A stretch of DNA of 39,291 nucleotides from assembly GCF_006376675.1 (NCBI RefSeq), contig NZ_VEWK01000019.1:1-39291 (forward strand), given 5' to 3'. Made by a program: the position numbers and the translations under genes. The stretch's first letter is position 1, and each line of letters opens with the position of its first letter. This document shows positions 18,416 through 26,787 of the stretch, piece after piece. This DNA comes from Brucella pecoris (GTDB taxonomy: Bacteria; Pseudomonadota; Alphaproteobacteria; Rhizobiales; Rhizobiaceae). The notes under the pieces are model-generated. The model was not told the DNA's origin. It was given only the letters and a program-made list of their open reading frames with translations, and did not search any database.

Positions 18416-19309
18416 ATGCCTGCGCCGATCGATGAAAACGCGATCTTTGATCGCGATCTCCTGCTCTCGTTTCGCCGCCGCGCCTTTGCGCGCGCTGAAC
18501 CCGGTGCAGATTTCCTGTTGCAGCGCATTGCCGACGATCTCGCTGATCGCCTTGACGCCGTGGAGCGGCGTTTTCCGGTAGCCATTGATCTCGCGGGTCA
18601 TACCGGCGGTGCTGCCGTCGCCATTGCACATTCCGGCAAAGCGGACCTGATTGTCCGCATCGAACGCGACAAGGACTTTTTGCGAGGCCCATTCCCAGCC
18701 ATCGTCGGTGATGAGGAAATGCTACCGCTGAAACCTGGCAGTGCCGATCTTGTCGTGTCCCTGATGGCGCTTCACGCAACGAACGATACGCCGGGCACGA
18801 TGGTGCAGATCGCCCGTGCCTTAAAGCCGGACGGATTGTTTCTGGCCGCCCTGAGCGGCAGCGGAACGCTTGGCGAACTGCGCGAAAGTCTTCTGCAGGC
18901 GGAAATCGAACTGACAGGCGGCGCTTCGCCACGTATTTTCCCCTTCCCCGACGTGCGCGATGTGGGCGGCCTCCTGCAGCGTGCGGGCTTCGCCCTGCCC
19001 GTAACCGACGTCGACAACATCACCGTTCGCTACGATTCGCTGTTCAACCTGATGGCCGACCTGCGCGCGATGGGCGTGCAGAACATCCTGCACGATCGTT
19101 CCCGAAAGCCGGTTTCGAAACGCCTTTTCCTGCGTGCGGCTGAAATCTATGCCGAACGGTTCTCTGATCCGGACGGACGCATCCGCGCCACGTTCTCCAT
19201 CATCTGGCTATCGGGCTGGGCACCACATGAATCGCAGCAAAAGCCGCTGAAGCCCGGTTCGGCAAAAGCATCGCTCGCCGAAGCGCTCAAAAAAGCAGAA
19301 GAAAATTAA
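18416..19309 (+). CDS. SAM-dependent methyltransferase, NDUFAF5-like
   Basis: Class-I methyltransferase-fold protein of 297 residues. The N-terminus IFDRDLLLSFRRRAF...FLLQRIADDLADRL and the degenerate motif I (AIDLAGHTGG) match the alphaproteobacterial relatives of mitochondrial NDUFAF5, which acts in respiratory complex I assembly by modifying an arginine. The assignment is by recalled family features. The ATG at 18416 is used, preceded by a weak GAGAAG; the upstream 26 codons look non-coding and overlap the comF start region. It is divergent from comF and convergent with the next gene. Confidence 0.82.
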   Translation: MPAPIDENAIFDRDLLLSFRRRAFARAEPGADFLLQRIADDLADRLDAVERRFPVAIDLAGHTGGAAVAIAHSGKADLIVRIERDKDFLRGPFPAIVGDEEMLPLKPGSADLVVSLMALHATNDTPGTMVQIARALKPDGLFLAALSGSGTLGELRESLLQAEIELTGGASPRIFPFPDVRDVGGLLQRAGFALPVTDVDNITVRYDSLFNLMADLRAMGVQNILHDRSRKPVSKRLFLRAAEIYAERFSDPDGRIRATFSIIWLSGWAPHESQQKPLKPGSAKASLAEALKKAEEN

Positions 19310-19672
19310 TCAGCAATCGCCGTGATGGCTGCCGTTTGCCTCAATAATGCAAACGGAATTGGGGCTTGGCTGAAGCACGCTCTTGCGCACCGTATAGGTC
19401 TGGCCTGCTGCGTGCGGCTGGTTGCCGGTATCGCGCTTGATCGAACCGGTCATGGTGCGGTCAATCCCGTCCGGAAGCACCGACTGGGCTGCGACCTTGT
19501 TTGCCTGATCGTTGAGAACCGGCACAATAATGAGAGCCAGAGCGACAACGGCGGAGCCGAACAGCAGCACAACGCGCAGGATTCCGCGACCGGCCCCAAG
19601 ACCGGTTTTGGTCAGCGACTTTGCCGTGTATTCATTGTGATCGGCGCTAAAATAATTGTTATCAAAACTCAT
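19310..19672 (-). CDS. Small single-span membrane protein, unknown function
   Basis: A 120-residue protein with a polar N-terminus, one strong membrane segment at about residues 31-52, and a periplasmic-side tail with two Cys near the C-terminus. I do not recognise a domain. The stop codon directly abuts the stop of the convergent methyltransferase gene. GGAG lies about 11 bases before the ATG. Coding is supported by the clean signal-anchor topology and tight packing. Confidence 0.7.
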   Translation of the reverse strand: MSFDNNYFSADHNEYTAKSLTKTGLGAGRGILRVVLLFGSAVVALALIIVPVLNDQANKVAAQSVLPDGIDRTMTGSIKRDTGNQPHAAGQTYTVRKSVLQPSPNSVCIIEANGSHHGDC

Positions 19673-19763
19673 GCTTCAAAACTCCGGGGCAGCTCGTGAA
19701 CGAGAATGCCTCAACGGAGTGAATCATAGATTAACCGGCGAGCGGAATCGTAAGAAATTGCCA

Positions 19764-19787
19764 ACCTTTTCCACAGTCGGAAAAGGT
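19764..19787 (-). terminator. Hairpin after mutT
   Basis: ACCTTTTCC (19764-19772) pairs perfectly with GGAAAAGGT (19779-19787) across a 6-base loop, directly downstream of the mutT stop codon. The T-tract after it is weak. Confidence 0.5.
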
Positions 19788-19794
19788 AATCAGT

Positions 19795-20211
19795 TTACAA
19801 AAGATCGAGCAGGAACGGGATCAGCGGTTCGTCGGCAGGCGGCATCGGATAGTCACGCATATCCTTCGGGCGAACCCATTTCAGCGCCTGCCCTTCCAGC
19901 CCCTGCGCAATGCCTTCATAGCGACGGCAGACATAGAGCGGCATGAGCAGGTGGAAATCATCATAGGTGTGGCTGGCAAACGTCAAAGGCGCAAGGCAGG
20001 CCGCTTTCGTGGTGATGCCGATTTCTTCCTGCAATTCGCGGATCAGCGTCTCTTCCGGTGTTTCACCCGGCTCCACCTTGCCACCGGGAAATTCCCAGAG
20101 ACCGGCAAGCTGCTTGCCCTCAGGGCGCTGCGTCAGCAGGACCCGGCCATCCGAATCCACCAGTGCACAAGCCGCAACCAGAAGAAGACGGCGTCCCTTT
20201 ACCTCGGTCAT
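19795..20211 (-). CDS. mutT: Nudix hydrolase MutT (8-oxo-dGTP diphosphatase)
   Basis: Sanitises oxidised nucleotides. It is 138 residues. The Nudix box at 43-65 (G-x5-E-x7-REL-QEE-IGI) is complete, and the LWEFPGGKVEPGE context is that of MutT proper. The chosen ATG at 20211 overlaps the stop of the upstream acetyltransferase gene in an ATGA, which argues for translational coupling; the open frame continues upstream but lacks family similarity. Last gene of argJ-GNAT-mutT. Confidence 0.93.
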   Translation of the reverse strand: MTEVKGRRLLLVAACALVDSDGRVLLTQRPEGKQLAGLWEFPGGKVEPGETPEETLIRELQEEIGITTKAACLAPLTFASHTYDDFHLLMPLYVCRRYEGIAQGLEGQALKWVRPKDMRDYPMPPADEPLIPFLLDLL

Positions 20212-20981
20212 TTCTCGTTGCTCTCCCGATAGGCATAGCGGTAGGCTTCCTGAAAGCCGAAGCTCTCGTAAAGCGCAAGTCCGGCGACATTGTCCGCCTC
20301 GATCTGCAGCCATGCCGTCTTCGCGCCGAGCTTCGCCGCCCATTTGAGTGCCGAACCGACAATCGCATGCCCGTGCCCCTTACGCCGTGCGGCGCGCTGG
20401 GTCCCGACATCGAACAGTCCCGCCATCACCCCATCCTGCACGCAAAGCAGGTTGGATACAGCGCGCCCGCCTTCCTCCAGCACGAACATGCCCTTGTTCG
20501 GACGAACGCTGTTGAGAAGTTCGGAGAATCCGGGGCGCATATCCTCCGGCCTTTCATGGATGGAAAGCGAGGCATCCACGAAACGCCCGATATCCTTCAA
20601 TGGTATCTGGTCGATGGCGCCCGAGAGATCGAGTTCCTCGAGATTTGCCGTCATCACGATGGTCTCGTCCTGACGCTTCCAGCCCAGCCCTTCGAGATAA
20701 TCTTCAAGCTCGCGCGGCGCGAGCGGTGAAAGCCTGAAACACGGAACGCGACCATAAGCACGGAAACGCTGCGCGGCCAGTTCCACGCGCGTTGGAATAT
20801 CGCGCGTGTCGCCGGGATCGAGCGGGTTGATCGAGTTCAGACGCCTGGAAGGGTGCGCCGCCGTCATGCGTATCGCCCATGTGCCGTCATAGTGAACAGA
20901 CGTCGCTGGCCATGCACGGAAGCCGACGGCTTCAAGCTGGCGAACGGTGGCAAGACTTGGGGCGCTGTTGGGCTTTTCCAT
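20208..20981 (-). CDS. GNAT family N-acetyltransferase
   Basis: A 257-residue protein with an N-terminal region (LEAVGFRAWPATSVHYDGTW) and a C-terminal GNAT domain at about 115-250. The acetyl-CoA loop is RRKGHGHAIV and the LYESFGF motif is conserved near the end. Substrate unknown. The ATG at 20981 is used; a TTG at 20993, overlapping the argJ stop codon, is an alternative. Position between argJ and mutT is conserved in related genomes as I recall, but does not reveal the substrate. Confidence 0.85.
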   Translation of the reverse strand: MEKPNSAPSLATVRQLEAVGFRAWPATSVHYDGTWAIRMTAAHPSRRLNSINPLDPGDTRDIPTRVELAAQRFRAYGRVPCFRLSPLAPRELEDYLEGLGWKRQDETIVMTANLEELDLSGAIDQIPLKDIGRFVDASLSIHERPEDMRPGFSELLNSVRPNKGMFVLEEGGRAVSNLLCVQDGVMAGLFDVGTQRAARRKGHGHAIVGSALKWAAKLGAKTAWLQIEADNVAGLALYESFGFQEAYRYAYRESNEK

Positions 20982-20989
20982 TGCTTCAA

Positions 20990-22231
20990 TCAACTTCTGT
21001 AGTCGCCATTGATGGCCACATATTCCTTGGTGAGATCGCAGGTCCAGACGGTTGCCTTACCCTTGCCGATCCCCAGATCGACGCGAATGCGGATGTCTTC
21101 GCCCTGCATATAGGCAGAGGTCTCCGCTTCCGAATAGGCCGGATCGCGTTCGCCCTGGTGCGCAACGCGAATATCGCCGAACCAGATCGCCAGCAGATCG
21201 CGGTCGGCCGGTTCACCGGCCTTGCCGACAGCCATGACCACGCGGCCCCAATTGGCGTCCTCACCGGCAACAGCCGTCTTGACCAGCGGCGAATTGGCGA
21301 TGGAAAGCGCGATCTTCTTTGCTGATGCTGCGGATTTGGCACCGGTCACTTCGACTTCCACCATCTTGCGTGCACCTTCACCATCGCGCACCACCTGCAG
21401 CGCCAATGATTTCAGGAGACGGCCCAACGCCTTCTTGAACTCGCCCAGACGCTTGTCAGAAGCATCGGTGATTTCAGGCGCACCACGTTCTGCCGCTGAT
21501 CCGGTCGCAAACAGCATCAGCGTATCCGACGTGGATGTGTCGCTATCAACCGTTACTGCATTGAAGGTCGAACCAACGCCCTTGGAGAGCAGGCTCTGCA
21601 ACACGTCAGCCTTGATCGGCGCATCGGTGACGACGAAAGAAAGCATCGTCGCCATATCCGGCGCGATCATGCCTGCGCCCTTGGCGATACCATTGATCGT
21701 GACCGGCACCTGACCAAGCAGAACCGTTTCAGTCGCGACCTTCGGATAGGTATCCGTGGTCATGATCGCCTTGGCGGATTCCGTCCAGAAATCCTCGACG
21801 GCATTCTTGTTCATGTCGCCAAGCAGATGCGCGAACTTAGCAGCATCGAGCGGCTCACCGATTACCCCTGTTGATGCCAGGAACACGTCGGTCGTAGCGC
21901 AACCAACGGCCTTTGCGGCAGCTTCTGCGGTTGCTTCTGTCGCCTCGCGGCCCTTGACGCCGGTGAAGGCATTGGCATTGCCGGAATTGACAACGACCGC
22001 GCGAGCCTTTCCATGCACCAGATTGCGACGGCAAAAATCGACCGGCGCCGAGGGGCAAAGCGAACGCGTGAAAACACCTGCGGCTTCGGCCGGTCGGTCG
22101 AACACCATCAACATTACATCCGTTCGCCCCTTATACTTGATCCCGGCGGCGGCGGTAGCGATGCGCACACCATGGACGACAGGCATTGCTGGGTAATGTT
22201 TTGGAGCGAGCGGAGAAACAGACGCGGACAT
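20990..22231 (-). CDS. argJ: Bifunctional ornithine acetyltransferase / N-acetylglutamate synthase
   Basis: Arginine biosynthesis enzyme that recycles the acetyl group from N-acetylornithine to glutamate and may also use acetyl-CoA. It is 413 residues. The self-cleavage site KGAGMIAPDMATML is present, with cleavage expected between A194 and the nucleophile T195 to give alpha and beta chains. GAGG lies 7 bases before the ATG at 22231. It heads the argJ-GNAT-mutT cluster and is separated from ppiC by a terminator. Confidence 0.96.
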   Translation of the reverse strand: MSASVSPLAPKHYPAMPVVHGVRIATAAAGIKYKGRTDVMLMVFDRPAEAAGVFTRSLCPSAPVDFCRRNLVHGKARAVVVNSGNANAFTGVKGREATEATAEAAAKAVGCATTDVFLASTGVIGEPLDAAKFAHLLGDMNKNAVEDFWTESAKAIMTTDTYPKVATETVLLGQVPVTINGIAKGAGMIAPDMATMLSFVVTDAPIKADVLQSLLSKGVGSTFNAVTVDSDTSTSDTLMLFATGSAAERGAPEITDASDKRLGEFKKALGRLLKSLALQVVRDGEGARKMVEVEVTGAKSAASAKKIALSIANSPLVKTAVAGEDANWGRVVMAVGKAGEPADRDLLAIWFGDIRVAHQGERDPAYSEAETSAYMQGEDIRIRVDLGIGKGKATVWTCDLTKEYVAINGDYRS

Positions 22232-22317
22232 ATGTGCCTCGATGGGGTGCGGTTTGGATTTTGCCGCATTGGAAAGGTTTGCGGTTTAAAATCAAGCCGG
22301 AAACGCTAGATCAAAAT

Positions 22318-22345
22318 AAAAAAACGCCCCGGCAAGCCGAGGCGT
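22318..22345 (-). terminator. Intrinsic terminator of the PpiC-type isomerase gene
   Basis: A 10-base-pair stem (22324-22333 with 22336-22345, one G-T pair) is followed by a run of T on the minus strand. It lies just after the stop codon of the isomerase gene. Confidence 0.85.
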
Positions 22346-22363
22346 GATGTTTGAAGTGAAGCT

Positions 22364-23344
22364 TTACTGCTGCGGAGCAGCCTCTTCCGGCGCGTCGCCG
22401 TTGTCCGCTCCTTCCTGGGCAGCGGCAGCGTCCTTCATGGCTTTCTCTACAGCCGGATCCTTGTAGTCGATCTTCATTCCGTCACGCAGCTTCTTGACGG
22501 CTTCGACATAACGTTCGCGCAGGATGATCGAACGGATCTGGTCCTTGACCTGATCGAATGCCGGCGGCTGCTTGGTGCGGCGATCTTCAAGTTGGATCAC
22601 ATGAAAACCGAACTGGGTCTGTACCGGCTCCTTGGTGTATTCACCTGGCTTGAGAGCAAGGGCAGCCTTTTCAAACTCCGGCACCATCTGGCCTTCGCTG
22701 AAATAACCAAGATCACCACCATTGGCAGCGGTGCCATCGGTGGAACTTTCCTTGGCAAGGTCCTCGAACTTGGCGCCGCCTTCGAGCTTCTTGACGATCG
22801 CTTCGGCTTCTTCCTTGGTCTTCACGAGGATGTGACGTGCACGCACTTCCACCTGCGGCGGCATGGCGGCGATTTCCTTGTCGTAGCGAGCACGCACATC
22901 GTCATCGCTGATCTTGTCGACAATCGCATCCTTGAAATACTCATTATGGAGCGCACGTTCGCGCAGGAACGCCATGCGATCCTTGAATTCCTGGGACTGA
23001 TCAAGCTTTTCCTTTTCCGCTTCACCAGCCATCGCCTTGATGTCGATCAGGGCGGCGAGCGCAGCCAGACGGCGCTGCTCGGCAGGAAGGCGCGAGAACT
23101 GCGGATCGAGATCGCCTGCAGCCTGATCGACCTCACCAATCGTGATATCCTTGCCGTTGACGGTGGCCAGAACCTTGGACGGGTCTTCCTTTTCTGCAGG
23201 GGCCGCGGCCGGTGCAGCAGCAGGCTTGGCAGCATCCTGTGCGAATGCGGCGCCTGAGTAGCTCGCCAGCGCCACAGAGGCTGCCAGAGACATGCCGACG
23301 ACAGCGAGAGCCTTGCGATAAGGGGCTTTCAGAATGGCTTTCAT
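22364..23344 (-). CDS. Periplasmic peptidyl-prolyl cis-trans isomerase (parvulin/PpiC type)
   Basis: Exported folding factor of 326 residues. The ATG at 23344 has AAGGAG 11 bases upstream and opens a signal peptide ending near ASYSGAAFAQDA (about residue 35); the open frame further upstream is ignored. After a Pro/Ala linker comes a SurA-like N-terminal helical region, then the parvulin domain at about 165-258 (RARHILVKTKEEAE...GGDLGYFSEGQMVPEFEKAAL...FGFHVIQLEDRR), then an Ala/Glu-rich acidic tail. It is divergent from secA, so the export motor and a periplasmic chaperone share an intergenic region. Confidence 0.92.
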   Translation of the reverse strand: MKAILKAPYRKALAVVGMSLAASVALASYSGAAFAQDAAKPAAAPAAAPAEKEDPSKVLATVNGKDITIGEVDQAAGDLDPQFSRLPAEQRRLAALAALIDIKAMAGEAEKEKLDQSQEFKDRMAFLRERALHNEYFKDAIVDKISDDDVRARYDKEIAAMPPQVEVRARHILVKTKEEAEAIVKKLEGGAKFEDLAKESSTDGTAANGGDLGYFSEGQMVPEFEKAALALKPGEYTKEPVQTQFGFHVIQLEDRRTKQPPAFDQVKDQIRSIILRERYVEAVKKLRDGMKIDYKDPAVEKAMKDAAAAQEGADNGDAPEEAAPQQ

Positions 23345-23651
23345 ATGGAATTCTCTCCTTCGTGACCGCTTACCGGCCCCATGAATGCGGCGGAATTTGG
23401 CCCGGATACCCCCTATATTGCAACAAAGGAAAGGTTTTCCAGCCCTTAGAGCAACGTTGACATCGCCCGAAGCCCCTCTTATCTGTCCTTCGGCTTTACG
23501 TCCAGTAAGGGGCGGGTGAATTGCGCCGGAAATGCGCCGTATCTGGCAGCTTTCACGATGCAGTTTTCTTGCAATTGTTTCAATACGCGTGAATAAAGCA
23601 TTCGACATTGCCGGAAGCGCTTCCGGCTGAACGGACAGGAAAGGACCAGTG
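23345..23651. other. Divergent ppiC/secA intergenic region with a perfect palindrome
   Basis: About 300 bases separate the two start codons. An 18-base perfect palindrome, GCCGGAAGCGCTTCCGGC (23610-23627), lies 24 bases before the secA ATG and would form a hairpin in the secA leader. A possible secA promoter, TTGCAA-17-AATAAA, lies just upstream of it but its -10 is poor. No small gene is supported. Confidence 0.5.
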
Positions 23652-26372
23652 ATGGTCAGCTTTGGCGGCCTCGCCCGCAAGATATTCGGTTCATCCAATG
23701 ACCGTCAGGTAAAGACCCTGCGTCAGCGTGCGCAACAGATTACCGCGCTTGAGAAGAATTACGAAACGCTCACCAACGAGCAGCTTCAGGCCAAGACTGC
23801 CGAATTCCGCGCCGCACTGGCTGACGGAAAGACGCTTGACGCCATTCTGCCCGACGCATTTGCGACGGCGCGTGAAGCCGCGAAGCGCGTGCTCGGCATG
23901 CGCCCGTTCGACGTGCAGCTAATCGGCGGCATGGTTCTGCATGAACGCGGCATCGCCGAAATGCGTACAGGTGAAGGCAAGACCCTGATGGCGACCTTGC
24001 CGGTCTACCTCAACGCGCTTGAGGGCAAGGGCGTCCATGTCGTGACGGTGAACGACTATCTCGCCACCCGTGACGCCGAAACCATGGGCCAGCTTTACAA
24101 CTTCCTCGGCCTCACCGTCGGCGTCATCAAGCATGGCCTCGATGACGATGAGCGCCGCGCGGCCTACGCCTGTGACATCACCTACGGCACCAATAATGAA
24201 CTCGGCTTCGATTATCTGCGCGATAATATGAAATATGAGCGCGCCCAGATGGTGCAGCGTCCGCACAATTACGCCATCGTCGATGAAGTGGACTCGATCC
24301 TCATCGACGAAGCGCGCACGCCGCTTATCATTTCCGGCCCGCTGGAAGATCGTTCAGAGTTCTACAATCTCATCGATACCTTCATTCCACCACTGGCGGA
24401 CGAAGATTACGAAGTCGATGAAAAGCAGAAGACCGCCATTTTCACCGAAGTCGGCACCGAAAAGGTCGAGCAGCTTTTGGAAGCGGCAGGCCACCTGAAG
24501 GGTGAAAGCCTTTACGACATCGAAAACGTTGCCGTCGTTCATCACCTGAACAACGCGTTGCGCGCTCACAAGCTGTTCCAGCGCGACAAGGACTACATCG
24601 TCCGCAACGACGAAATCGTCATCATCGACGAGTTTACCGGCCGCATGATGCCGGGTCGCCGCTATTCGGAGGGCCTGCACCAGGCGCTGGAAGCCAAGGA
24701 ACAGGTGACGATCCAGCCGGAAAACCAGACACTGGCTTCGATCACCTTCCAGAACTATTTCCGCATGTATAACAAGCTGTCGGGCATGACCGGTACGGCT
24801 TCGACAGAAGCCGAAGAATTCGGTAATATTTACGGCCTCGAAGTGCTCGAGATTCCGACCAATCTGCCGGTTAAGCGTATCGACGAAGACGATGAAGTCT
24901 ATCGCTCCGTCGAGGAAAAATACCGCGCCATCGTGCGCGATATCCGCGCCTCGCACGAAAAGGGTCAGCCGATCCTCGTCGGCACGACCTCGATCGAAAA
25001 GTCTGAGCAGCTCGCCGAACGCCTTCGCAAGGAAGGTATCAAGGAATTCCAGGTCCTGAACGCCCGCTATCACGAGCAGGAAGCCTTTATCATTGCACAG
25101 GCCGGCGTGCCCGGAACCGTCACCATCGCTACCAACATGGCTGGTCGCGGTACCGATATCCAGCTCGGCGGCAATCTGGAAATGCGCGTTCGTCAGGAAC
25201 TGGCCGATGTTCCGGAAGGCCCCGAACGCGACGCCAAGATCGCCGAAATCAAGGCCGATATTGCACATCTGAAAGAAAAGGCTCTGGCCGCCGGCGGGCT
25301 TTACGTTCTCGCCACCGAACGCCATGAAAGCCGCCGCATCGACAACCAGCTACGCGGTCGCTCCGGCCGTCAGGGCGATCCGGGCCGTTCCAAGTTCTTC
25401 CTGTCGCTGCAGGACGACCTGATGCGCATCTTCGGTTCCGACCGTATGGACAGCATGCTGCAGAAGCTCGGCCTCAAGGAAGACGAAGCCATCGTCCATC
25501 CGTGGATCAACAAGGCGCTTGAGAAGGCGCAGAAGAAGGTCGAGGCGCGTAACTTCGAAATCCGCAAGAATCTTCTGAAATACGACGACGTGATGAACGA
25601 TCAGCGCAAGGTGATCTTCGAACAGCGTCTGGAAATGATGGATGAAGAAGACCTGACCGAGATCGTCGGTGAAATGCGCCACGAGGTCATCGAGGACATG
25701 GTCGTCCTGCGTATTCCAAAGGACGCTTATGCGGAAAAGTGGGATATTGCCGGTCTGAAAGAAGACATCATCTCCAAGCTTAATCTCGACCTGCCGGTCG
25801 AGGATTGGGCCAAGGAAGAAGGCATCGCAGAAGAAGAGTTTGAAAACCGCATCAAGGAAGCTGCCGACAAGGCTGCAGCCGAAAAGGCCGAACGCTTCGG
25901 CCCGCAGATCATGACCTATGTCGAGAAGTCCGTGATCATGCAGTCGCTCGACAATCTGTGGCGCGAACATCTTGTCAATCTGGACCATCTGCGCTCGGTC
26001 GTCGGTTTCCGTGGTTACGCCCAGCGCGATCCGCTGAACGAATACAAGACCGAAGCTTTCGAACTGTTCCAGTCGATGCTTGCGAACCTGCGCGAAGTGG
26101 TTATCTCGCAACTGATGCGCGTCGAGATCGTTCGCGAAGCACCGCCTGAACCGGAATTGCCGCCGATGACCGGCCGTCATATCGACAGCACAACAGGCGA
26201 AAACGATTTCGACGAAGCGTCCTGGGCTGAACATCAGCACGACGAGCGCAACGTGCCTGCTGCCGAACGCGATCCGACCGACCCACGGACCTGGGGCAAG
26301 GTCAGCCGCAACGAACCATGCCCATGCGGCTCCGGCAAGAAATACAAGCACTGCCACGGCGCTTTCGAGTGA
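23652..26372 (+). CDS. secA: Preprotein translocase ATPase SecA
   Basis: Motor of the Sec export pathway, docking on SecYEG. It is 906 residues. Walker A is at 105-111 (TGEGKT), the Walker B region is DEVDSILIDEAR, the helicase-like second half includes the TNMAGRGTDI signature, and the C-terminus has the zinc motif CPCGSGKKYKHC that binds SecB and lipid. The ATG at 23652 is preferred over the GTG one codon earlier because AAGGA sits 6 bases before it. A strong terminator follows. Confidence 0.98.
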   Translation: MVSFGGLARKIFGSSNDRQVKTLRQRAQQITALEKNYETLTNEQLQAKTAEFRAALADGKTLDAILPDAFATAREAAKRVLGMRPFDVQLIGGMVLHERGIAEMRTGEGKTLMATLPVYLNALEGKGVHVVTVNDYLATRDAETMGQLYNFLGLTVGVIKHGLDDDERRAAYACDITYGTNNELGFDYLRDNMKYERAQMVQRPHNYAIVDEVDSILIDEARTPLIISGPLEDRSEFYNLIDTFIPPLADEDYEVDEKQKTAIFTEVGTEKVEQLLEAAGHLKGESLYDIENVAVVHHLNNALRAHKLFQRDKDYIVRNDEIVIIDEFTGRMMPGRRYSEGLHQALEAKEQVTIQPENQTLASITFQNYFRMYNKLSGMTGTASTEAEEFGNIYGLEVLEIPTNLPVKRIDEDDEVYRSVEEKYRAIVRDIRASHEKGQPILVGTTSIEKSEQLAERLRKEGIKEFQVLNARYHEQEAFIIAQAGVPGTVTIATNMAGRGTDIQLGGNLEMRVRQELADVPEGPERDAKIAEIKADIAHLKEKALAAGGLYVLATERHESRRIDNQLRGRSGRQGDPGRSKFFLSLQDDLMRIFGSDRMDSMLQKLGLKEDEAIVHPWINKALEKAQKKVEARNFEIRKNLLKYDDVMNDQRKVIFEQRLEMMDEEDLTEIVGEMRHEVIEDMVVLRIPKDAYAEKWDIAGLKEDIISKLNLDLPVEDWAKEEGIAEEEFENRIKEAADKAAAEKAERFGPQIMTYVEKSVIMQSLDNLWREHLVNLDHLRSVVGFRGYAQRDPLNEYKTEAFELFQSMLANLREVVISQLMRVEIVREAPPEPELPPMTGRHIDSTTGENDFDEASWAEHQHDERNVPAAERDPTDPRTWGKVSRNEPCPCGSGKKYKHCHGAFE

Positions 26373-26404
26373 AGTGAGCGGGCTCAATCGTCGTCTCTGT
26401 CAAA

Positions 26405-26441
26405 CAAACCCCGGCAAGCCATTTGCCGGGGTTTGTTGTTT
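26405..26441 (+). terminator. Intrinsic terminator of secA
   Basis: A perfect 13-base-pair stem (26405-26417 with 26423-26435, 5-base loop) is followed by T-rich sequence, 32 bases after the secA stop codon. Confidence 0.9.
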
Positions 26442-26787
26442 CAACCAAGCAACTCATGTCGATGTATGTCGAAGGCAGTGATATGCCTTTCTTTATTTTA
26501 GATATGTCAAATATAGATGCCGTTTAGGAAATACTCACCATTCCTTGAAGTCTTTCGACCTTCGGCAGATTAGACTTTTTCTTTTTCTCTTTATAAAGAA
26601 CTCCTGTCTAAGGTTTCCATGCGCGCCAAAGGCAGCAAAGCATAGGCGCGAAAAGCCGGGTTATCCGGTGCAGAACAAGCGGGTCCTGAGACGCCCGCAA
26701 AGACAGGGTTGGCAATTAGTGCGGTTTTCGGCGGCTGAAACGGCGAGCCGGTTTCTACCCGGCAAAATCGCAGCCAGACTTCGTCCC
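26442..26787. other. AT-rich leader region before the flippase gene
   Basis: About 345 bases with runs of T and A, unusual for the local GC-rich core. It must carry the promoter for the flippase-acetyltransferase pair; TTGAAG-17-GATTAG at about 26544-26572 is a weak candidate. The flippase frame stays open back to 26545, so the true start may lie in its 3' part (GTG at 26719). Confidence 0.4.

Noticed and set aside
24354..26387. Two long minus-strand open frames (323 and 345 codons) opposite secA
   Set aside because: Antisense shadows with low-complexity Phe/Leu/Val-rich translations; secA is intact.
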